5,574 nucleotides of DNA from Bacteroidales bacterium (GTDB taxonomy: Bacteria; Bacteroidota; Bacteroidia; Bacteroidales; VadinHA17), in assembly GCA_013314865.1 (NCBI GenBank), contig JABUEV010000187.1, forward strand, positions 1-5,574. The letters are read 5' to 3'. Under the pieces are notes generated by a model. It was not told where the DNA came from and searched no databases. It saw nothing but the letters and a program-made list of their open reading frames with translations. Numbering within the stretch: the first letter of the stretch is position 1; each line of letters begins with the position of its first letter. Made by a program: the position numbers and the translations under genes. This document shows positions 1-5,574 of this stretch, one piece after another.

Positions 1-1076
1 TCACCGAGCCGATTGCAGAAACCAGGCAGGTACTCGTTCAGAAGAAGCCGGACAACTGGAGGGATTTGACAATTTCTGAATTGGACAGTCAGCTTATCAG
101 AAAGCCTGAAGAACTTGCCCGTAAAATGGTATATGTTCAGGAAGGCTCGGCTCATACTGAACTTCTGAGAGAAATTTCCAAAGAGACAGGAATTAGAATT
201 CATATGGCTGAGGTTCCCTTTGAGGCAGAAAGACTGATACGGATGGTAGCTACAGGGGATATTGATTACGCGGTCTGTGATGAGAATATCGCAATGGTTA
301 ATTCAACATATTATCCCGACATAGATGTCTCCACTTCCCTGAGTCAGCATGTTAATCTTGCATGGGGAATAAGGAAAAATAACTCGAGCCAGCTTCTTGA
401 GGCCCTCAACAGCTGGATCGGATCATTCAGGAAAACTTCGGCGTATGCATTGATATATGCAAAATACTTCAATAATTCCCGCATGGGAGTCATGTTCACA
501 AGTGATTATTTTGCACTTAACACCGGCAGAATTTCCCAGTGGGACGATCTTATCAAGATGTACAGTGACAGCATCAGGTGGGACTGGAGACTGCTTGCCT
601 CGCTTATATATCAGGAGTCGCGTTTCATACCTGACGTGGTTTCAGCTGCAGGAGCTTATGGTCTGATGCAGATAATGCCTGAAACAGCAAGGCATTTTGG
701 TATTGACATTACTTCTTCCCCGAAAAACAACATTAAAGCCGGCACAAGCTATATTAACTGGCTTCATAAGATTTTTGACCCGAAGATTGAAGACGAATCT
801 GAAAGGCTGAAATTCATTCTTGCCGCGTACAATGCAGGTCCGGGACATGTACTTGATGCTATGAAGCTGGCAGAAAAAAACGGAATGGATCCTCAGAAAT
901 GGGAGGATAACGTGGCAGTCTGGCTCCAGAAGAAGTCTGAACCGAAGTATTATAACGATGACGACGTAAAAAGCGGCTATTTCAGGGGTAAGGAGTCAAT
1001 TGCATTTGTCAGCCAGATCCTCGACAGATATAGTCATTACAGAAATATTCTGCCTTCTTCTCCGGAAGCAAAATAA
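1..1076 (+). CDS. mltF: MltF-type membrane-bound lytic murein transglycosylase, 5'-partial
   Basis: Cleaves the beta-1,4 bond between MurNAc and GlcNAc in peptidoglycan, forming a 1,6-anhydro end, and acts in the periplasm, usually membrane anchored. The frame is open from base 3 and reads in as TEPIAETRQVLVQKKP, which resembles the interior of the MltF solute-binding-like (SBP_bac_3) domain, so the true start and signal or lipobox lie upstream. The TTG at 66 is not a start. The SBP-like part runs to about base 500. The SLT catalytic domain follows: YQESRF with the catalytic Glu at 615-617, GAYGLMQIMP at about 651-680, AAYNAGPGHV at 822-851, and the MltF-like tail YYND..SGYFRG at 948-989. About 357 residues are visible; E. 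coli MltF has 518. No frameshift is seen. It converges on the permease gene, leaving 21 bases between stops. The SLT assignment is firm; the MltF subtype rests on the two-domain order. Confidence 0.92.
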   Translation, partial: TEPIAETRQVLVQKKPDNWRDLTISELDSQLIRKPEELARKMVYVQEGSAHTELLREISKETGIRIHMAEVPFEAERLIRMVATGDIDYAVCDENIAMVNSTYYPDIDVSTSLSQHVNLAWGIRKNNSSQLLEALNSWIGSFRKTSAYALIYAKYFNNSRMGVMFTSDYFALNTGRISQWDDLIKMYSDSIRWDWRLLASLIYQESRFIPDVVSAAGAYGLMQIMPETARHFGIDITSSPKNNIKAGTSYINWLHKIFDPKIEDESERLKFILAAYNAGPGHVLDAMKLAEKNGMDPQKWEDNVAVWLQKKSEPKYYNDDDVKSGYFRGKESIAFVSQILDRYSHYRNILPSSPEAK

Positions 1077-1097
1077 AGCCGCCTCATCTGGATTTTC

Positions 1098-2342
1098 TCA
1101 ATCGTATTTAATTGCTTTAACAGGGGTTATTCTGCTTATGAGCTGTGATGGGACAAGCAGCATAAGAATGATAGCAGCCATTGTTCCGATATTGAGAAGT
1201 AGGATATGCACCGGATCAAGATTCACAGGCACCAGTTTAATGTAATATGACGAAGGGTCAAGTTTAAAAAGCCCGGTTTTCAGCTGAAGGAATGCGAGTC
1301 CGGCTCCAATTATATTCCCCCAGAAAAGTCCCTTGCCTATCAGATAGGCAGCCTGGTACAGGAATACTTTTCTGATCGAGACATCTTCTGAACCAAGTGC
1401 TTTCAGAACACCAATCATGTTAGTCTTTTCAAGAATCAGAATTAGCAGACCCGAAATCATGTTGAAGCCGGCAACAATAAGCATGAGAGTAATGATTATG
1501 ATGACGTTAAGGTCCTGAAAATTCAGCCAGTCAAAAATCTGAGGATATTTTTCCCGGATGTTTGTGACCTTGAATTTGGTTTCCTCCTCTGCAATCCTGT
1601 AACCTATTGCATCCCTGACAGCCAAAGTGAGTTCGTCAGTTTTGTCAAAGTCGTCAACAAATATTTCGAATCCGCTCACCTGATCATCTTCCCAACCGTT
1701 CAGCCGCTTTATGTGACCTATGTCACAGAAGACATATATCTTGTCAAACTCCTCAAGGCTTGTTTCATAGATGCCGCTGATGGTGAATTTCCTGCTCCGG
1801 GGAGGGTCCTGCACGAAATACATTGCAAATGAATCGCCAGTCCTGAGCCTGAGCATATCGGAAATCTTTTTTGAAATAATAACCTGGTCGGTTCTTCCCG
1901 TATCACTTACTGTGAATATTTGTCCGTCCACCATGTTTTTGCCGAAATAGCTCCAGTCAAAATCACTGCCCACGCCCTTAAGCACCACACCCTGTATGTT
2001 TTCTTCGGTTTTAATGATACCCGCTTTGGTGGCAAAAACCTGAACATGACTTATGCCAGGGATCTTCTTAATCTTTGGTATGAACTCCTGGTTACTGCTT
2101 ATAGGATTTGTCTCAAAAGAGATGTTGGAGTCAAAATTCACAATCTGGATATTGGATCCGAAGCCTACCACTTTTTCGCGAATCTGCTGTTTGAAGCCTG
2201 TAAGAATTGAAACTGCAAGTATCATAACTGCGAGCCCGAGGGCAATGCCTATGATGGCAATGACATTTATCGGACGCGAGAATGAAGTTCCTTGCCGCCT
2301 GCCTTTTATAAGTCTCCGGGCTATGAAATACGGAAAATTCAT
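1098..2342 (-). CDS. FtsX-like ABC transporter permease, LolC/LolE type
   Basis: Inner-membrane permease subunit of the MacB/LolCE superfamily. Proteobacterial members work with an ATPase (LolD) to release lipoproteins toward the outer membrane; that role is inferred here. The 414 residues show the family order: cytoplasmic start MNFPYFIARRLI, TM1 at about 24-50 (NVIAIIGIALGLAVMIL), a large periplasmic MacB_PCD-like domain at about 51-275, then TM2 at 279-304, TM3 at about 327-353 and TM4 at about 378-403. Residues 306-317 (KTNMIGVLKALG) match the conserved FtsX coupling segment, and the end PVKAIKYD is typical of Bacteroidota LolE-like proteins. The length is normal and the gene looks intact. 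The ATG at 2342 begins the conserved N-terminus; there is no clear Shine-Dalgarno, as usual in Bacteroidota. No ATPase gene is in the window. A terminator and a long gap upstream suggest it has its own promoter. LolC versus LolE, or another FtsX-like function, cannot be settled from sequence alone. Confidence 0.92.
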   Translation of the reverse strand: MNFPYFIARRLIKGRRQGTSFSRPINVIAIIGIALGLAVMILAVSILTGFKQQIREKVVGFGSNIQIVNFDSNISFETNPISSNQEFIPKIKKIPGISHVQVFATKAGIIKTEENIQGVVLKGVGSDFDWSYFGKNMVDGQIFTVSDTGRTDQVIISKKISDMLRLRTGDSFAMYFVQDPPRSRKFTISGIYETSLEEFDKIYVFCDIGHIKRLNGWEDDQVSGFEIFVDDFDKTDELTLAVRDAIGYRIAEEETKFKVTNIREKYPQIFDWLNFQDLNVIIIITLMLIVAGFNMISGLLILILEKTNMIGVLKALGSEDVSIRKVFLYQAAYLIGKGLFWGNIIGAGLAFLQLKTGLFKLDPSSYYIKLVPVNLDPVHILLLNIGTMAAIILMLLVPSQLISRITPVKAIKYD

Positions 2343-2343
2343 A

Positions 2344-2368
2344 AATATATTTGAGAGTCAAATTTATT
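2344..2368. repeat. Imperfect inverted repeat just upstream of the permease start
   Basis: The arms at 2344-2354 (AATATATTTGA) and 2358-2368 (TCAAATTTATT) are reverse complements at 10 of 11 positions, with a 3-base GAG centre. The repeat ends one base before the ATG of the LolE-like permease (2342). It also covers the promoter-like box at 2359-2366. It could be an operator for a dimeric regulator or an mRNA hairpin at the translation start. The AT-rich sequence makes a chance repeat possible. Confidence 0.4.
2359..2366 (-). promoter_or_regulatory. Candidate Bacteroidota -7 promoter box for the LolE-like permease
   Basis: On the minus strand this reads TAAATTTG, an exact fit to the Bacteroidota -7 consensus TAnnTTTG. 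A GTTTAC lies about 15-18 bases further upstream and is a weak match to the -33 TTTG element. The predicted transcript would start around 2352 and have a leader of only about 10 bases. The region is AT-rich and the -33 match is poor, so this is only a candidate. A promoter somewhere in this gap is expected, because a terminator closes the preceding cluster. Confidence 0.3.
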
Positions 2369-2564
2369 AAATTATACGTGTAAACTGTTTAATTTCTCAC
2401 GTTATCCGATTAATAAATTGGATTATTGACTCATATCCATAGGTTTATAATTATCAGATCGAGACTCTTAAAAAGATACTGATCATTGATTTTTACTGCC
2501 TTCATTTTGATAGATCGTCCAGCCTGTAGAACTGCATCGATAATAATATTGACCTTCATACCTC

Positions 2565-2624
2565 CTATTTTTTGCCATCACTCTTTGGATTAAGGTCAGC
2601 TCCTTTCAATATCACACTCTTTAC
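2565..2624 (-). pseudogene. Possible ankyrin-repeat relic (fragment)
   Basis: The minus frame reads VKSVILKGADLNPKSDGKK and then TAG at 2567-2565. This resembles the end of one ankyrin repeat and the start of the next (general form VK-LL--GADVN-KD-DGKT), one residue short in the turn. The frame upstream has no ATG and meets a TAA at about 2687-2685, just past the terminator, so it is not an expressed gene as it stands. Only about 19 residues match, so chance similarity is a real alternative. No second clear repeat is visible. Confidence 0.2.
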
Positions 2625-2659
2625 AAAATAACAAAGGCACCGGGAAGATTCCTGATGCC
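2625..2659 (-). terminator. Rho-independent terminator of the RND / PII-like / OMP cluster
   Basis: On the minus strand GGCATC A GGA-ATCT-TCC C GGTGCC (2659 to 2636) folds into a 9-bp stem with one A/C mismatch, one G-T pair and a 4-base loop. It is followed at once by the T-rich TTTGTTATTTT (2635 to 2625). It begins 40 bases after the TAG of the outer-membrane protein gene, the last gene of the cluster, and so separates it from the permease gene downstream. Confidence 0.65.
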
Positions 2660-2699
2660 TCTTAAAACTGAAACTATCTGATATTTATTTAAATATGCT

Positions 2700-3335
2700 C
2701 TAAAACATATATCCTATGACAACCCCGAAACCCTTGTTCCGAAGCTCCGGATTTTCCTTGTCTACTTTACTCAGACCCATGTCATACCTGAGGTCGGCAG
2801 TGACCGCTGTCCCGTTCAGGAGTTTTTTTGAGACTCCTCCTCCGAAGATCACACCCCAGTCATTCTTTTCTGCCTGATCATTAATGTCAACAGAAGTTGT
2901 TGTCCCGTCAAAACGTGATTTTTCGTGAACTGATGTAAGAAATCCTGCATAAGGTCCTGTAAAAAGACTGAATTTCCAGTCATCACCTACACCTGCCGCT
3001 TTAAAGTTGTATTTGGCAAGTAAAGGAACAGTAACATAATTGAACTCCCTAGTTAACACAGCCTTTTTCTGGTCTATCCATGATACAACTTTTTCACCTT
3101 TCTTTTTATAATTTACCTCAGTCTGGAATGAAAGTGAATTTCCTGTATCATATTCAAGCACTGCACCGAAAGTAAATCCCTGGTAAAGATCCACGTTGTT
3201 CCATAACAGCCCTAGTTCTGCCTGGGTTTCAACATTAAGGCCTGCATGAAGGCCATAATTAAACTGTGCATCTAGATTATTTGTCATTAAAACCAGAAAC
3301 GACAATGCTGATGATAAAAAAATGCTCTTTTTCAT
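2700..3335 (-). CDS. Outer-membrane beta-barrel protein, PF13568-like (porin/PorT-like)
   Basis: Small outer-membrane barrel of the type common in Bacteroidota; the molecular role of most members is unknown. The 211-residue protein begins with a Sec signal peptide (MKKSIFLSSALSFLVLM..., likely cut near residue 23, NLDA/Q). The mature part alternates short amphipathic strands and has family hallmarks: FNYGLHAGLN at 25-34, LSFQTEVNYKKKG at 68-80, FNYVTVPLLAKYNF at 98-111, FTGPYAGFL at 125-133, GVIFGGGVSKKL at 161-172, and a C-terminal strand GFGVVIGYMF ending in Phe, as expected for BAM substrates. The ATG at 3335 gives the full signal peptide. It starts 21 bases after the stop of the PII-like gene and is followed by a terminator, so it is probably the last gene of the efflux cluster. 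It is not a TolC-type channel (too short and beta rather than coiled coil). It could be an accessory to the pump or simply co-transcribed. Confidence 0.88.
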   Translation of the reverse strand: MKKSIFLSSALSFLVLMTNNLDAQFNYGLHAGLNVETQAELGLLWNNVDLYQGFTFGAVLEYDTGNSLSFQTEVNYKKKGEKVVSWIDQKKAVLTREFNYVTVPLLAKYNFKAAGVGDDWKFSLFTGPYAGFLTSVHEKSRFDGTTTSVDINDQAEKNDWGVIFGGGVSKKLLNGTAVTADLRYDMGLSKVDKENPELRNKGFGVVIGYMF

Positions 3336-3356
3336 TTTAGTTAATTTATATTGTTG

Positions 3357-3665
3357 TTAATCAAAAAAATAATTATCCATCTTCATACTGCATACAGTGA
3401 GAAGCTCTTCATCGCTAAATGCCATTTCCTTATTGAATTTTCTTAAAAGGGCAATTATCGTGTCTGCCTTGTCATCACTGCTGATCTGCATTGTTATATT
3501 CACGTTATAACCCGGCCATACGGCTGTATCGAATCGTGGCGTACCCTTTTCGTTACGGCTTATCACCTTATCAGTGATCTGATAGCTCGTTACACCGTTT
3601 TTGTCCAGTAGCTGGGTTACCTGGTCCATCATGCTTATGTTGCATGTACAAAATATAAACTTCAT
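3357..3665 (-). CDS. PG0541-family PII-like, transporter-associated small protein
   Basis: A 102-residue cytoplasmic protein without signal peptide or membrane segment. Its pattern fits the PII-like ferredoxin fold: strand MKFIFCTCN, helix MMDQVTQLLDKNG, strand TSYQITDKVISR, a T-loop-like segment NEKGTPRFDTAVWPGYNV (38-55), strand VNITMQISS, helix KADTIIALLRKF. In Bacteroidota this family (named after Porphyromonas gingivalis PG0541) sits beside RND efflux permeases, and here the start is 11 bases after the pump stop. A role in sensing or regulating the pump is inferred from context. It has three Cys (6, 8 in CTC, and 92), seven Met including the start, and no His, so thiol or soft-metal sensing is conceivable but unproven. 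The ATG at 3665 has AGGAT a few bases upstream, a better ribosome-binding site than its neighbours have. Proteobacterial DUF3240 proteins next to metal RND pumps are a possible analogue. Confidence 0.85.
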   Translation of the reverse strand: MKFIFCTCNISMMDQVTQLLDKNGVTSYQITDKVISRNEKGTPRFDTAVWPGYNVNITMQISSDDKADTIIALLRKFNKEMAFSDEELLTVCSMKMDNYFFD

Positions 3666-3676
3666 AATATCCTGAT

Positions 3677-5574
3677 TTAGATTTGCTTCCTGTTGAATAT
3701 TGCATAAAATACAGGTACGATTATTAATGTTATTAGCATTGAAAAAAGTAGCCCTCCGATCATTGTCACCGCCATAGGGGTGAACATCTCATAACCCATT
3801 CCCCTGTTGAGGGCCATCGGTACCATGGCAAGAATCATTGTTGAAGATGTCATTACTACCGGTCTCAGTCTAGAGCGGCCGGCTTCCTTTATTGCATCAT
3901 AAAGATTGTATCCGCGTTTCCTTAGCAAATTCGTATAGTCAACAAGTATGATCCCGTTCTTGACAACAATCCCAGAGAGCATAATTATGCCGATAAAAGT
4001 TGTAATGCTTAGCGTGGTTCCTGTCAGAAGAAATGCAACTACAACACCTATTGCGGTGAAAGGCACTGCCATCATTATTATCATAGGATGTTTAAAGGAC
4101 TCAAACTGTGCAGCCATAACCATGTATACAAGTAATATCCCTAACACAAGCACAAGAGTAAGATCACCAAACGATTCTTTCTGGGACGTCGTCTGGCCTT
4201 CTATTTTAAGATCGACGCCCTCCGGTTTTGGAACCGATTCCAGAACCTGTCGGACCTTTTTTGTTGCCTCACCCAGTGATATACCTTTCAGGTCTGCACT
4301 CACTGTTACATATCTCTGCTGCGATTCCCTTTTTATTTCCATAGGACTGTAACCCTGACGTATTGTAGCTACATCGGCAAGACGCACCTGTGTCTTTAGA
4401 AGGGTGGACAGTGTTATTCCTTTAAGAGAAGACAGATCAGATCTGTATTCCGGGGCATATCTTATCATTATGTCGTAGTCTTTTCCACCCTCGGATATTG
4501 ACCCGGCTCCGGCGCCGTATACGCTCTGGCGTATCTGAAGGGCAATCATGGCCGGATTTAGCCCCATTGCTGAAGCCTTAGTCCTGTCAATAATGATCTC
4601 ATAGTCCTGTTTTCCCGCATCTGCTGTTGATTCAACATCAATGAGCCCGTGAATTCTGCTCATTTCAGCTTTTAATAACCCCGCAGTTTTATTCAGAACC
4701 TCAATGTCATTACCGGATACCTTTATCTCGATAGGTTTTTTGTTTCCAAGGATTGCAGTTTCAAGGATATTGCCCGAGGTTACATGGAATTTTTCTATTT
4801 CAGGCAATGATGCAATTTTTGAACGGAGCATATCGCCTATTTCAGAAGCCTTTCTGTCGCGTTTGTCAGGTAACGTCAGATGGCATAGTACAGTGCCGAT
4901 ATTCTTACCTTCAGAGAATCCTACCATTGAAAGAAGCCCTTCCCGTGTCTGCCCTGATATTGATGCCAGTGTGCCGGGCACAATTTCAGGGATGTTATCT
5001 TCCATTATTTTCATTACTTCCCTTGCGACTCGGTCGGTTTCTGCCGGACTGGTTCCTACGGGTGTCTGAAAAACAACAATAACATCGCCGGCATCAAACA
5101 TCGGAAGATAATCAGTACCTATTTTTTTAAATCCCAGTATCGATGCCAGAAGAACAGCCAAAGAGGTTACAACAACCACCGTTTTGTGATTCATAGCCCA
5201 ACCAAGCAGTTTTTTATATGTATTTTCCGTGATGACCAGATAGCGTTCACTTGTATCATAGATTCTTGACCTGAGATTAGAAGAGTCATTTGAACTTTTC
5301 TTTTTTAAAAGCCGTGATGAAATCATAGGAGAAAGAGAAAGAGCTATGATAAGTGAGGAGATAAGTGTCACAGAGGTAAGTGCAGCAAGCTGACGGAAGA
5401 AAATGCCTACCACACCTCCGACGAATATGAGGGGAATGAATACCACCAATACGGTTGTTGTTGAGGCAACTACTGCCAATCCCACTTCGCTAGTGGCAAA
5501 AATTGCCGCTTCTCTTGGCCTCTCACCCCTTGCAATGTGCTGTGTAATGTTTTCAAGGACCACAATTGCATCAT
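3677..5574 (-). CDS. RND efflux permease, HAE/AcrB type, 5'-partial
   Basis: Inner-membrane proton-driven pump of the AcrB class, exporting drugs, bile acids or other amphiphiles through an adaptor and outer-membrane channel. The frame is open to the right edge and enters as DAIVVLENI, matching TM4 right after the conserved Asp pair (about D408 of AcrB), so about 400 N-terminal residues are missing. The GTG at 5563 is internal. Counting from that codon, the visible 628 residues show TM5-TM6 at about 34-83, TM7 at about 128-146 (KTVVVVTSLAVLLASILGF), the second porter and docking region at about 150-460, TM8 at 467-486, TM9 at 493-513, TM10 at 519-541 (GIVVKNGIILVDY), TM11 at 567-583 and TM12 at 595-621. 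Lys535 (3959-3961) aligns with AcrB K940 of the proton relay and favours HAE over heavy-metal HME pumps, which lack this Lys. First visible gene of the cluster; adaptor and channel genes may lie upstream. The substrate cannot be read from sequence. Confidence 0.93.
   Translation of the reverse strand, partial: DAIVVLENITQHIARGERPREAAIFATSEVGLAVVASTTTVLVVFIPLIFVGGVVGIFFRQLAALTSVTLISSLIIALSLSPMISSRLLKKKSSNDSSNLRSRIYDTSERYLVITENTYKKLLGWAMNHKTVVVVTSLAVLLASILGFKKIGTDYLPMFDAGDVIVVFQTPVGTSPAETDRVAREVMKIMEDNIPEIVPGTLASISGQTREGLLSMVGFSEGKNIGTVLCHLTLPDKRDRKASEIGDMLRSKIASLPEIEKFHVTSGNILETAILGNKKPIEIKVSGNDIEVLNKTAGLLKAEMSRIHGLIDVESTADAGKQDYEIIIDRTKASAMGLNPAMIALQIRQSVYGAGAGSISEGGKDYDIMIRYAPEYRSDLSSLKGITLSTLLKTQVRLADVATIRQGYSPMEIKRESQQRYVTVSADLKGISLGEATKKVRQVLESVPKPEGVDLKIEGQTTSQKESFGDLTLVLVLGILLVYMVMAAQFESFKHPMIIMMAVPFTAIGVVVAFLLTGTTLSITTFIGIIMLSGIVVKNGIILVDYTNLLRKRGYNLYDAIKEAGRSRLRPVVMTSSTMILAMVPMALNRGMGYEMFTPMAVTMIGGLLFSMLITLIIVPVFYAIFNRKQI

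Larger units (their letters stand above)
2343..2699. other. 357-base intergenic region between pump cluster and permease
   Basis: No convincing intact gene lies here on either strand. From right to left it holds an AT-rich spacer with a weak hairpin around 2681-2696, a rho-independent terminator for the minus-strand cluster (2625-2659), a minus-strand ankyrin-like fragment ending in TAG (2565-2624), a 42-codon minus-strand ORF (2559 to 2431), and the inverted repeat with promoter-like box next to the permease start. The 42-codon ORF (MKVNIIIDAVLQAG...) has GGAGG only one base before its ATG, too close for a normal ribosome-binding site, and resembles nothing I recognise. The stretch may be a decayed gene plus regulatory sequence. 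Confidence 0.6.

Noticed and set aside
66..68. TTG as start of the lytic transglycosylase
   Set aside because: The frame stays open to base 3 and the upstream residues look like the interior of an SBP_bac_3 domain; the gene is cut by the window edge.
1074..1119. TAAAGC / GCTTTA inverted repeat (1074-1079, 1114-1119) as a bidirectional terminator between the convergent genes
   Set aside because: Six AT-rich pairs with a 34-base loop and no T-run; it extends into the permease coding end and is not a credible terminator.
1135..1168. CTTATG / CATAAG inverted repeat near the permease 3' end
   Set aside because: Only six pairs around a long loop, entirely inside conserved coding sequence.
1920..2370. 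Open frames on both strands at 1920-2210, 2053-2370 and 2131-2361
   Set aside because: They overlap the N-terminal half of the LolE-like permease, whose protein is clearly conserved, and show no domain of their own.
3316..3368. Seven-A runs at 3316-3322 and 3362-3368 as phase-variation sites
   Set aside because: The runs are short, one lies in the signal peptide (Lys/Ile/Phe codons) and the other at the extreme 3' end of the PII-like gene where slippage would have little effect.
3948..5082. Plus-strand open frames at 3948-4352, 4704-5069 and 4753-5082
   Set aside because: They lie antisense to a clearly coding RND gene, have no recognisable domains, and their composition follows the opposite strand.
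5561..5563. GTG as start of the RND permease
   Set aside because: The frame continues to the edge as D-A-I before this Val, matching the conserved TM4 segment of AcrB-type pumps.

Overview
The window looks like ordinary chromosomal sequence from a member of the Bacteroidota, probably Bacteroidales or a relative. The evidence is a Bacteroidota-type PG0541-like small protein directly behind an RND pump gene, a PF13568-like outer-membrane beta-barrel, a LolC/E-like permease of about 414 residues, AT-rich leaders with mostly no clear Shine-Dalgarno sequence, and a TAnnTTTG-like promoter box. The exact genus cannot be read from the sequence.

Layout: bases 1-1076 (+) hold the 3' part of an MltF-type membrane-bound lytic transglycosylase, whose 5' end lies outside the window. 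It converges, with only 21 bases between stops, on a FtsX/LolE-like ABC permease gene (2342 to 1098, minus). A 357-base non-coding stretch (2343-2699) separates that permease from the pump cluster. It contains a rho-independent terminator for the cluster, a short ankyrin-like relic, and an 11-bp imperfect inverted repeat next to the permease start that overlaps a promoter-like box.

From the right edge leftwards on the minus strand lies a tight three-gene cluster: an RND efflux permease (5' end cut by the window at the TM4 aspartate), a 102-residue PII-like PG0541-family protein 11 bases later, and a 211-residue outer-membrane beta-barrel protein 21 bases after that. The terminator follows. 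The spacing and the terminator suggest one transcript. The periplasmic adaptor and a TolC-like channel, if present, should lie upstream of the RND gene, outside the window.

All four complete or near-complete systems act at the cell envelope: peptidoglycan cleavage, lipoprotein release or a related ABC function, drug or amphiphile efflux, and outer-membrane structure. Nothing here is a mobile element, CRISPR array, RNA gene or obvious new system. The most interesting items are the PII-like partner of the pump and the small structures in the 2343-2699 gap.
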